Positions 1-6,214 of a stretch of 15,443 nt of DNA are shown piece after piece. Position 1 is the stretch's first letter, and each line of letters opens with the position of its first letter. Source of the DNA: JAAZNO01 sp012798275 (lineage in GTDB: Bacteria > Chloroflexota > Anaerolineae > B4-G1 > SLSP01); contig DAOPQD010000074.1 in NCBI GenBank assembly GCA_035347995.1, forward strand, positions 1-15,443, written 5' to 3'. The notes under the pieces are model-generated. The model did no database searches, was not told the DNA's origin, and was given only the letters and a program-made list of their open reading frames with translations. The position numbers were made by a program, and so were the translations under genes.

Positions 1-73
1 TCCCAGACGCAAGCAGTTTTTGCAGCGTCTCACATTCTTCGGTACTCAGGGTGACGATGTACTTCTTGGCCAT
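1..73 (-). CDS. IS630-family transposase, N-terminal fragment (runs off the window)
   Basis: Only the first 24 codons are inside the window. They read MAKKYIVTLSTEECETLQKL and a few more residues. This opening is typical of the N-terminal helix-turn-helix part of IS630-family transposases, where a short 'KKYIVxLT-E' stretch precedes the DNA-binding helices. The start is well supported: an AGGAGG ribosome site (complement of 79-84) lies five bases before the ATG at 71-73. The DDE catalytic part lies outside the window, so I cannot say whether the transposase is intact. It faces away from the cassette array, so 74-144 would be the outer end of the insertion sequence. Confidence 0.6.
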   Translation of the reverse strand, partial: MAKKYIVTLSTEECETLQKLLASG

Positions 74-144
74 CTCTGCCTCCTTTTTGAGAGGCAGGAT
101 ACCACATCACCCCCACCCATCAAATCAGCCTTGACAAAGTACTA
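1..144 (-). mobile_element. End of an IS630-type insertion sequence abutting the cassette array
   Basis: The transposase start and its roughly 70 bp leader run to base 144, exactly where the integron core site GTTAGGC begins (145-151). IS630 elements insert at TA, and 143-144 is TA. This suggests the insertion cut an upstream attC (or attI) just before its terminal core site. The outer boundary is inferred, because the other terminal repeat is outside the window. An 8-bp inverted repeat, CCTTGACA (129-136) and TGTCAAGG (160-167), straddles the junction and may be chance. Confidence 0.4.
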
Positions 145-151
145 GTTAGGC
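145..151 (+). other. Terminal core site (GTTAGGC) of an interrupted attC or attI
   Basis: GTTAGGC fits GTTRRRY exactly, and the extended string GTTAGGCCGCC is the exact reverse complement of the start of attC1 at 1971-1981. It marks the left edge of cassette I. The rest of the upstream site is missing, apparently replaced by the insertion sequence. Confidence 0.75.
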
Positions 152-193
152 CGCCCAAATGTCAAGGATGCACCAAACCAAGGAGGCTAGAAA

Positions 194-445
194 ATGATAC
201 CTGTTGAGGTGATCTTACCTGACGGAACAAGAGGCAAGGGACGCATTGATCCATCAGCACCACTTGCTGAAATCCTCGAAGATGTCGTCCGAGGGTTCAA
301 TTTAGGAGATCCCAAGGATTTCCGTATAGCCTTCTCTCCTCAATCCTTGAAGCAACCACCCCAGGGCTACATACCAAGCCCAGGGGACATAATTCGCATC
401 TACAGAGCTAGAGACCTGCGAGGACCGGCTTTTGAAAAGGATTGA
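194..445 (+). CDS. Small ubiquitin-like (beta-grasp) protein of cassette I
   Basis: An 83-residue protein beginning MIPVEVILPDGTRGKGRIDP. The pattern is that of a beta-grasp ubiquitin-like domain: a first beta-hairpin (residues 2-19), a helix (about 23-34), then short strands ending in a PSPGDIIRIYRARDL strand (about 61-75). It resembles bacterial EsaB/YukD-type and conflict-system ubiquitin-like domains in general form only. There is no C-terminal Gly-Gly (it ends FEKD), so conjugation by an E1-type route is not suggested unless the tail is processed. The start is set by AAGGAGG at 180-186, seven bases before the ATG. The next gene starts six bases after the stop, so they are probably co-translated. 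The third gene of the cassette carries a second ubiquitin-like domain, suggesting a recognition or assembly role. Fold assignment is from pattern only. Confidence 0.7.
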   Translation: MIPVEVILPDGTRGKGRIDPSAPLAEILEDVVRGFNLGDPKDFRIAFSPQSLKQPPQGYIPSPGDIIRIYRARDLRGPAFEKD

Positions 446-451
446 CGCTCA

Positions 452-1159
452 ATGGCAAAGCGCAGGCCAGCATTTGAAAGAATTTCGAGCGATGAACCGG
501 CTTATTGTGGAGTAGACCTACTTGATGCGTTGTCTGCTCAAGAGGAGTCGGCAGCCAGACCTCAGGGTCAAGCCTTTCGTCGATGTCACAATCCGACAAC
601 GGTGGAAGAGTTGCTAAGGCTGGAGGATTTCTACCGGTTATTAGGCAGGAGTTTTGCGTTTTTTCAAAACAGGAAAGAGTCATCCGACTTCCTTATCGAA
701 ACGATAGTAAGAGTTGCTGAGGGAACACAGGACTTCAAGTTCTACCAGACGCATGCTTCAAGTTGGGATACCATTCTAGAAAAGATAGAGAGTTGCTCTG
801 ACGAATCGGAAAGGCCCCAGATTCTAGTTATTGACATCACTGGCACCACAGATGTAAACAGCCTTTGTACAAGTATTGCGCTGGCTGAGCATCAACGGTC
901 AGGAATCTGGCTTCGGGGCTACATTCGTGATCTGACTCCCAGGACAATATCGCTGTTTGACGCTCTGTTCGTGTTTGACATGTCGTCTCAAGAGTATGAG
1001 ATTCTTCGAAGCGCTATTATCCTCCCTGATAGTGCTGTCGAACAGCTAAGAAAGTCGGCCAATTACCCGGACTTCCATGAAAGCGTTCTAGTCTTTGTAA
1101 ATTACAAACATCTTGATAACGCTCCTCTGCTAGAAAGAAACCCCTTAGTGCTGACTTAG
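452..1159 (+). CDS. Unknown protein between two ubiquitin-like genes, cassette I
   Basis: A 235-residue protein I do not recognise. The first 45 or so residues are charged and probably flexible. The middle (about 50-120) looks helical. Residues about 123-190 have an alternating strand/helix order: a hydrophobic strand ILVIDITG, a helix, a strand GIWLRGYIRDLTP, then LFDALFVFDMSSQEYEIL. That order recalls the Walker B to sensor half of HerA/FtsK-like P-loop ATPases, but there is no Walker A and no acidic pair after the strand, so at most it is a degenerate relative. There is no signal peptide or membrane segment, so it is probably cytoplasmic. A weak AAAGGA lies ten bases before the ATG. It sits six bases after the small ubiquitin-like gene and 20 before the TIR gene, so it is likely an obligate partner, possibly a sensor or scaffold. 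Confidence 0.7.
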   Translation: MAKRRPAFERISSDEPAYCGVDLLDALSAQEESAARPQGQAFRRCHNPTTVEELLRLEDFYRLLGRSFAFFQNRKESSDFLIETIVRVAEGTQDFKFYQTHASSWDTILEKIESCSDESERPQILVIDITGTTDVNSLCTSIALAEHQRSGIWLRGYIRDLTPRTISLFDALFVFDMSSQEYEILRSAIILPDSAVEQLRKSANYPDFHESVLVFVNYKHLDNAPLLERNPLVLT

Positions 1160-1179
1160 CAGCGGCAGAACGGCAAGAT

Positions 1180-1962
1180 ATGAAAATAAGGATCCAACTT
1201 CGACCAGGCGAGATTGTTCAAACTGATATCGACAGAAACTGCACAGCTTCAGACATTGTCCAGAGGCTGAAAGACGCAGGCGAGATCCCTGCGGATCAGG
1301 ACTACGTGTTATGCTACACTCTCTATTCAAATGTGAAACTAAGCAAAACAGCACAGCTAGGAGAAGAGCGCTTTGTGGTTTTGAAGAAAGTAGAACTTAC
1401 TCCACTCACTGTGCGAAGCAAGGGGGAGGAAATGGCACAAAGAGACCCGAGGAAAGTGTTCGTTGTTCACGGTAGAAACGAGAAGGCAAGAAAAGAGATG
1501 TTCACACTTCTTAGAGCAATAGGGTTGAAACCAATTGAATGGAGCCAAGCAGTTGATCTTACTGGTAAGCCCTCGCCATATATAGGTGATGTCCTGGAAT
1601 CTGCCTTTAGTGTAGCACAGGCCATTGTTGTGTTACTGACTGGTGATGATGAAGGAAGGCTGAGAAGTGAGTATCACACTGAACACAATGGAAAACATGA
1701 AACAAAACTGACGCCCCAGGCTAGACAAAATGTTCTTTTTGAGGCTGGTATGGCATTTGCTATGCATCGAGACAGGACTGTTCTGGTTCAGTTGGGGGAG
1801 ATGAGGCCTTTCAGCGATGTGTCAGGTATTCACGTGGTCAGACTGGACAATAGCGCTGCAAAACGCAAGGAACTTGCCCAGAGGCTTGAGAATGCAGGGT
1901 GTGAGGTTGACACCAAGGGCAACGACTGGCTTCAATCAGGTGACTTCAGTGTTTCGCCATAA
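1180..1962 (+). CDS. Ubiquitin-like domain fused to TIR-like nucleotide-binding domain (CAP12/Pycsar-type), cassette I effector
   Basis: A 260-residue two-domain protein. Residues 1-72 form a second ubiquitin-like beta-grasp domain (MKIRIQLRPGEIVQTDI hairpin, a TASDIVQRLKDAG helix, final strand RFVVLKK). Residues about 91-235 are the TIR-like domain formerly called 'predicted nucleotide-binding protein' and now linked to CBASS (CAP12) and Pycsar effectors. Visible motifs are KVFVVHGRNEKAR (92-104), PIEWSQAV, the helix SPYIGDVLESAFS, the strand AIVVLLTGDDE and RQNVLFEAGMAFAM with the likely catalytic glutamate at 188, then DRTVLVQLG and VVRLDNS. TIR domains of this group typically degrade NAD+ when triggered; activity here is inferred. 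No cyclase gene is present, so activation may instead pass through the ubiquitin-like domains. attC1 begins 13 bases after the stop, which closes the three-gene cassette. Confidence 0.85.
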   Translation: MKIRIQLRPGEIVQTDIDRNCTASDIVQRLKDAGEIPADQDYVLCYTLYSNVKLSKTAQLGEERFVVLKKVELTPLTVRSKGEEMAQRDPRKVFVVHGRNEKARKEMFTLLRAIGLKPIEWSQAVDLTGKPSPYIGDVLESAFSVAQAIVVLLTGDDEGRLRSEYHTEHNGKHETKLTPQARQNVLFEAGMAFAMHRDRTVLVQLGEMRPFSDVSGIHVVRLDNSAAKRKELAQRLENAGCEVDTKGNDWLQSGDFSVSP

Positions 1963-1974
1963 ATAAGGGGGGCG

Positions 1975-2036
1975 GCCTAACCCGCGCTTGGAGCCAATGC
2001 CGCTTCCCGGCGCGGCTCAAGCGCCATCCGTTAGCA
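1975..2036 (+). other. attC1 recombination site
   Basis: Starts GCCTAAC (1975-1981) and ends GTTAGCA (2030-2036). The arms GCGCTTGGAGCC and GGCTCAAGCGC pair with one bulged G, giving the folded single-strand form used by integron integrases. Length is 62 bp. Confidence 0.85.
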
Positions 2037-2256
2037 CGCCAACTGATTTGGGGGACGCACCGTTTGAGTTCTTCTTGTCGGCGCGTGCAGAGGGGGACTG
2101 CGGCAAGTAAGGCCCGTCTCTGGCGAGGAGGGTACAGACCTGGGATTGGCGCTCGCGGAGTCAGGCAGGTTCGTCACCTGGGCGTCAGCGCGGTCGAAGG
2201 GGAGTGGCAGGCCAGGAGATGGTGTTCAAGGGTGGTTGTGCTATTCAATGCAGGCG
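2037..2256 (+). other. Body of cassette II, no recognisable gene
   Basis: This cassette (2031-2383) has exactly matched core ends, but its 220 bp body holds no reading frame with both a ribosome site and a recognisable protein. A TTG-started frame beginning at 2064 runs through attC2 and looks like a chance product of GC-rich sequence. It may be a decayed gene, a regulatory cassette or a small RNA gene; nothing in the sequence decides this. Confidence 0.4.
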
Positions 2257-2389
2257 TGCTAACCCCCGCTGCACCTGACCCGCGCCTTCGGCGCTCGGGG
2301 TATCGCGGCCTTTTTGCATTTGTTGGTGGGCTTTTTCAGAATGGCGGTTCTGCAAACCCGGCGCGGGCAGGTGAGCTTTTCCGTCATGC
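2257..2389 (+). other. attC2 recombination site (odd terminal core)
   Basis: Starts TGCTAAC, the exact complement of the core at 2030-2036. The arms CACCTGACCCGCGCC and GGCGCGGGCAGGTG pair with a bulged A. The terminal core is GTCATGC (2383-2389) in place of the expected GTTATGC, the complement of the next inverse core. The site is 133 bp with a long variable loop. Confidence 0.7.
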
Positions 2390-2413
2390 GTATCAACGAG
2401 CAGGGACGTAGCG

Positions 2414-3226
2414 ATGTCTGACCTGACTTTCATCGAGAAGACGAAGCTTGAGAAGCTCTTCCAGATGGGCGGCGGCTACGTCTTGGACTTCTCAAACCGG
2501 ACATTGGCCGAGTTCGTCGTCGAGAGCACGGGTCGGGACATCTACGACGCGAAGTACGACTATGCCAGCGGCTCCAAGGCGAACCGGCTCCGGGCGTTCT
2601 GGACGCAGGAGCCGAACCACCTCGTGGGCAAGCTGATCCACGACCTACTCGACTACTGTCGGCCGGCAGCCGGCGATCCCGACCAGGATCGCCTGTTTGA
2701 GGAATGCGAGCGCGTCGCACGGCGCCTCCAGCAGAGTGCGCCTGTCGAAGCACTCGACGCGATCACAGCGGAGGGCAGCGAGCGAGGCTTCGAAGTCCTC
2801 GCGAGGGCTGTACGCGACTCCATCGAGAGGAACGAACCGGAGGCGGGTCTCGACCGGCTGCACACCTTCGTCACGAAGTTGACGCGCACGCTGGCGGAGA
2901 AGCGGGGCATAGCCATCGACAGGGGCAAGCCGCTCCACAGCATCTTCGGCGAGTACGTCAGGGCGCTCCGCAATGCTGGACTCGTCGAGTCGGAAATGAC
3001 TGAGCGCATCCTGAAGTCCAGCATCAGCGTAATGGAAGCGTTCAACAGGGTCCGGAACGAGGAGAGCCTTGCTCACGACAACCCGACGCTGAGTTACGAC
3101 GAGAGCCTGCTCATCTTCAACCATGTCTGCAGTGCGGTTCGCTTCATCAGGGCGCTGGAGACGCGGGCCGAGCGCGCCGCTGCTACGGCAAGCCAAGAGG
3201 CGATGGATGATGAGATCCCATTCTGA
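2414..3226 (+). CDS. Abortive-infection family protein with C-terminal HEPN-type (Abi_C-like) domain, cassette III
   Basis: A 270-residue protein. The C-terminal part (about 148-250) has the features of the abortive infection protein C-terminal domain: helices around THFVTKLTRTLAEKRGI-like sequence, then FNRVRNEESLAHDNPTLSY and a final helix with AVRFIRALE. R214-x6-H221 inside RNEESLAH fits the Rx4-6H motif of HEPN ribonucleases. The N-terminal region (about 8-82: VLDFSNRTLAEFV, DIYDAKYDY, GSKANRLRAFW, VGKLIHDLL) is a conserved-looking globular domain often seen ahead of this domain; its role is not known to me. It is presumably a cytoplasmic RNase that halts translation during phage infection. 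The ATG is chosen because the preceding attC ends 24 bases upstream; only a weak AGGG precedes it. It is the only gene in its cassette. Confidence 0.75.
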   Translation: MSDLTFIEKTKLEKLFQMGGGYVLDFSNRTLAEFVVESTGRDIYDAKYDYASGSKANRLRAFWTQEPNHLVGKLIHDLLDYCRPAAGDPDQDRLFEECERVARRLQQSAPVEALDAITAEGSERGFEVLARAVRDSIERNEPEAGLDRLHTFVTKLTRTLAEKRGIAIDRGKPLHSIFGEYVRALRNAGLVESEMTERILKSSISVMEAFNRVRNEESLAHDNPTLSYDESLLIFNHVCSAVRFIRALETRAERAAATASQEAMDDEIPF

Positions 3227-3232
3227 CAGCAC

Positions 3233-3292
3233 GCATAACAACAGCATGCAGCGGACGGCGCTTCGCGCCGCCGCTGATGCTGAGCGTTAAGG
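3233..3292 (+). other. attC3 recombination site
   Basis: A compact 60-bp site: GCATAAC (3233-3239) to GTTAAGG (3286-3292). The arm CAGCATGCAGCGGACGGCGC pairs with GCGCCGCCGCTGATGCTG across a TTC loop, leaving one G and one A unpaired on the same strand. Such extrahelical bases set strand choice in attC recombination. Confidence 0.88.
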
Positions 3293-3387
3293 TGTCCGGC
3301 TGGAAGGGTTCTGCAAAGGAACGGCTGGCGTGTTGCAATGTGCTGTGGGAAGCGCAAGTGGACTCACCACGAAGGAAAGCCTCTGCC

Positions 3388-3519
3388 ATGGCTCGGTTGT
3401 ATGGGAAAGAGGTCTTGCTAGAGGAAGCCCACGTGAAACCCGCCTACCACCCTAACAAGGGCTTGCACCTGACGCGGCTGAGCTGCGGCAAACCGAAGGC
3501 CGCACGCGCTTTCAGGTAG
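3388..3519 (+). CDS. Possible micro-protein in cassette IV (doubtful)
   Basis: Cassette IV (3287-3574) is only 288 bp and half of it is attC4. The only candidate is a 43-codon frame starting ATG at 3388, with AAGGA eleven bases upstream. It begins MARLYGKEVLLEEAHVKP, and its last 22 codons read through attC4. The frame stays open upstream to an ATG at 3277 inside attC3, so an 80-residue version is also possible. No family is recognised, and the part within attC4 is constrained by the site rather than by a protein. The cassette may equally carry no gene. Confidence 0.2.
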   Translation: MARLYGKEVLLEEAHVKPAYHPNKGLHLTRLSCGKPKAARAFR

Positions 3520-3580
3520 GTTGATCAGCGAAGGTGGTTTTCCCGCAGCCGCCGCGCAGGTGAAGCCCAGGCCGTTATGC
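3450..3580 (+). other. attC4 recombination site
   Basis: Starts CCCTAAC (3450-3456) and ends GTTATGC (3574-3580), 131 bp. The arms GGGCTTGCACCTGACGCGGC and GCCGCGCAGGTGAAGCCC pair with an unpaired G and an unpaired A on the left arm, as in attC3. The terminal core is an exact match to the inverse core of attC5. Confidence 0.85.
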
Positions 3581-3626
3581 GGCCTGTCGTCACAACGAAC
3601 GCAGGCAGCGAGAAAGGAGTTGTCCG

Positions 3627-5261
3627 ATGAACCGGAATAGAACACTAAAGACGAAACTGTTTCCTAAGGTTTGGCAACGAATATGGTTACTGCTTCTGGC
3701 GATATTGCTAGCCATTTCCATCGTTCAACCAATTCCATCAACTGCCTCTCCACCCTTGCAAGACAACAATCACATAGTTCTTCCGTCCAACGGTCAAGTA
3801 ACCGTAAATTTCATAGGCACGGGGCCAGGTGGATCAACCGCGTGCGAAGGGGATTTTGGGCTTTACTCTCCCCAACAGATATTGATCTATCCAGAGTATC
3901 TCTACAACGCGGGAGTCCTATTTCCCATACCTGGTTACTTCTCACAGGGAACAGAACTCGTATTCTACATCACCCCGCGTAGCTTCTGCTCTGGTGGCTC
4001 GTATCTCTCAACCGATCCCAATCGTGCCATCATCACTCACCCCGATCCTAACACGTGGATTATCGGATGGGAAGATTGGACTGATGCAGACTTCAACGAT
4101 TTGATCGTCCAAGTGGATTTCCAACCGGCAACTATTCCCTTCCTCGATCTGCCTTTTGATTACACTGGCTCTACCTTCGCTAACGAGTCCAGAGACACTG
4201 AACAAAGGGGCAAAGTCAACGCATACTTTGACCATCAGTATCCTACTTACTCCAGTTCGCCAAATGCAAGCTTCCCCAACACGGTCAACTTCTATGGCTA
4301 TGATAGCAGCCAAACCAATCCGCCACCGCCATATAAAGTAACTTACAACGGGCACGATGGCATAGACTACTACTTTGGCAATATAGAGGGAATACCTGTC
4401 TTGGCGGCAGCGTCAGGCAACGTAACCTTTGCAGGTCAGATTTCTGGATACTGCTGGCTTACTGGACGAGTAGAGACAGCAAACGTCATCAAGGTACAGC
4501 ACGACAATGGCTATGTGACAGAGTACTGGCACTTGTCGTCCTTTGCACCAGGTCTGTCTCCAGGTGTCGCAGTATCTCGTGATCCGTCTCATCCTATTGG
4601 TTATTCGGGAAATACTGGCTGCTCGTCTGGGCCACATCTGCATTTTCTTGTTCGCAACTCTTCGGGAATTGTTGTTGACCCCTACGATTGGATGCCGCTT
4701 CCCGATGCCGCGTGGTATGGTCAAACAGATCCGTGGCAGCAGTACAACGCCGATAATGGTGGTGCAGATGCCACGAGCCATTACTTATGGATTCACCAAC
4801 TAGCAACTGCAACCTTGCTATCCAGTTCGGCGACAACGGTCATTACTTCGACCTCAGGTAGTGCAGTCGCTACTTTCCCTGTCGGAGCCTATGATGCGGC
4901 ACTACGTGTGCAAATGGTAGAAGGTCTCCAGTCAACCCGTATTTCAGGTTATCGAAGTTTGTACTCGTTCTCTCTGTTTGGTTACACTACCAACGATACA
5001 CCTGTGACGGCATTGGCAGACGAGATAACACTCGATGTTTATATACCGACAGGTGGAGTGAGCGCATTGTCTGTAAACGGCACAGTGACCCCAACGCTTC
5101 AAGTTTGGGATGCTCAAAGCTCTACTTGGCAGGAGTTGCCTACAACTTGGGATTCTGTCACCAGCAGTGCTTGTGCTACCAGTTCTCAAATAGGCACATT
5201 TGCTCTTACAGTCCCTGAATATCGAATCTATCTGCCTTTAGTGGGCAGGAACACACCATAG
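3627..5261 (+). CDS. Secreted M23-family metallopeptidase with DUF4114-like region, cassette V
   Basis: A 544-residue exported protein. Residues 1-41 form a signal peptide (basic start, hydrophobic WLLLLAILLAISIV, cleavage near STASP). Residues about 45-165 are a beta-rich region ending GWEDWTDADFNDLIVQV, which resembles the DUF4114 signature. The peptidase domain spans about 240-355, with GHDGID (H243, D247), H302 in YWHLSS and HLHF (H337, H339), the zinc-binding and catalytic set of lysostaphin-type M23 enzymes that cut peptidoglycan cross-bridges. Residues about 380-530 are beta-rich, and the end reads YRIYLPLVGRN, a motif common at the C-termini of exported Chloroflexota proteins. AAAGGAG lies seven bases before the ATG. 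It fills its cassette alone between attC4 and attC5. It could remodel the cell's own wall or act on other bacteria; the sequence does not decide. Family call is firm. Confidence 0.9.
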   Translation: MNRNRTLKTKLFPKVWQRIWLLLLAILLAISIVQPIPSTASPPLQDNNHIVLPSNGQVTVNFIGTGPGGSTACEGDFGLYSPQQILIYPEYLYNAGVLFPIPGYFSQGTELVFYITPRSFCSGGSYLSTDPNRAIITHPDPNTWIIGWEDWTDADFNDLIVQVDFQPATIPFLDLPFDYTGSTFANESRDTEQRGKVNAYFDHQYPTYSSSPNASFPNTVNFYGYDSSQTNPPPPYKVTYNGHDGIDYYFGNIEGIPVLAAASGNVTFAGQISGYCWLTGRVETANVIKVQHDNGYVTEYWHLSSFAPGLSPGVAVSRDPSHPIGYSGNTGCSSGPHLHFLVRNSSGIVVDPYDWMPLPDAAWYGQTDPWQQYNADNGGADATSHYLWIHQLATATLLSSSATTVITSTSGSAVATFPVGAYDAALRVQMVEGLQSTRISGYRSLYSFSLFGYTTNDTPVTALADEITLDVYIPTGGVSALSVNGTVTPTLQVWDAQSSTWQELPTTWDSVTSSACATSSQIGTFALTVPEYRIYLPLVGRNTP

Positions 5262-5275
5262 TCAAAATAAGGGCC

Positions 5276-5408
5276 GCATAACAACGGGTTGCAGCCGACG
5301 CCGCCCCTTGCGGCTTTAACAATGCGGTTTTGTCTGCGAAGGTGTCTGCTTTTCAGTCGTGCCTTGCCAGCGGCGGCGGGTGGGCGCGGCTCACACCAAC
5401 CGTTGGGC
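5276..5408 (+). other. attC5 recombination site
   Basis: Starts GCATAAC (5276-5282) and ends GTTGGGC (5402-5408), which fits GTTRRRY exactly. The left segment GGGTTGCAGCCGACGCCGCC and the right segment around GGCGGCGGGTGGGCGCGGCT pair less perfectly than in attC3 and attC4, with a long variable loop (133 bp in all). Confidence 0.75.
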
Positions 5409-5461
5409 GGCTGTCATATAAATCGCAACGTGTAAAAAGTGAAATCTGGGAGATGTGAGCA

Positions 5462-6025
5462 ATGCACATAACACATAGTTTTAAAGGCTCAGTTCAGGGA
5501 AAATTTCGTTACTCGTTTTTTGTGCTTTATGAAGATTATGTTCAGGTTCAATCTTCGTTTGTTCGAGAACTCGATTTGCAACTTGAGAGATTCGCAAGAA
5601 ACATAGGCGATGATGGTGTCGTTGTTCGTCCTTTCTTGGGCGATATTGAAAGAACCAGAAGTGATGTCTTATCTAAAGATTGGACAGCACAGGAAAAAGA
5701 ACAGTTAAAAAACACGCCTGGCTTATTGGTAATTGACAAGGATTTTGATGAATTTAATCCGAGAGAACATCAATGGCTGTATCTAAATTTAGGCGGCAAA
5801 GTATTTGATACTTCTGTGTCAATAGATGAGTACGAAGATATATTAGCCACTTTGGTAGAAATTATTGCAGACCCCGAAAGTGACTTTTTCAAAGAAGCGC
5901 TGCCTGTTGTTCGTCAATTAAAATTAGCAAGTTTCGCAGAAATTTTTGAAGCCAAGCCAGATATTTTTGGCTTTAGTGTTGATTTGAAAAAAGCGGCAAG
6001 TATGCTCAGGTCAATGTTTAGATGA
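5462..6025 (+). CDS. Unknown cytoplasmic protein, AT-rich, cassette VI
   Basis: A 187-residue protein with no family I recognise. It begins MHITHSFKGSVQGKFRYSF. It has no signal peptide or membrane segment and is acidic in its middle part. Residues about 10-60 look like strand and helix (FFVLYEDYVQVQSSFVREL helix, VVVRPFLG strand). A strand GLLVIDKDF (about 87-95) is followed by EFNPREHQWLYLNLGG. The second half is helical. This could be a small alpha/beta enzyme or sensor domain. GGGAGA lies eight bases before the ATG. Codon use is strikingly AT-rich compared with cassettes III and IV, so it came from a different genome background. It is the only gene of its cassette. Given its neighbours, a defence or stress role is possible but unsupported. 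Confidence 0.65.
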   Translation: MHITHSFKGSVQGKFRYSFFVLYEDYVQVQSSFVRELDLQLERFARNIGDDGVVVRPFLGDIERTRSDVLSKDWTAQEKEQLKNTPGLLVIDKDFDEFNPREHQWLYLNLGGKVFDTSVSIDEYEDILATLVEIIADPESDFFKEALPVVRQLKLASFAEIFEAKPDIFGFSVDLKKAASMLRSMFR

Positions 6026-6065
6026 AAACCACTTTTAATAGCAAAGGTGTCTTCAGGCACACGCC

Positions 6066-6194
6066 GCCTAACAAAGCGTGCAGTGGATTTGCGGGATTCT
6101 GCGCGATTTACAAGCATTTTTCTGGCTTCGGGTTTTTCCTGCTCTCAGGCATTTTCCCAGCCCGCCCCACTACCACTAACGCACACCGTTGGGC
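6066..6194 (+). other. attC6 recombination site
   Basis: Starts GCCTAAC (6066-6072) and ends GTTGGGC (6188-6194), both fitting the core consensus. The segments GCGTGCAGTGG and CCACTAACGC near the ends pair imperfectly. Length is 129 bp. Confidence 0.78.
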
Positions 6195-6214
6195 TGCTTT
6201 GAATTTATAGCGAT

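Noticed and set aside
194..445. Ubiquitin-like protein as a conjugated modifier
   Set aside because: No terminal Gly-Gly and no E1, E2 or JAB gene in the cassette, so conjugation is not supported.
2064..2411. 115-codon frame with TTG start across cassette II
   Set aside because: It runs through attC2, has no ribosome site, and its composition (Arg, Gly, Ala-rich) looks like chance GC-rich reading.
2645..3247. 200-codon minus-strand frame opposite the Abi gene
   Set aside because: Shadow of a well-supported gene on the plus strand; no motif or ribosome site.
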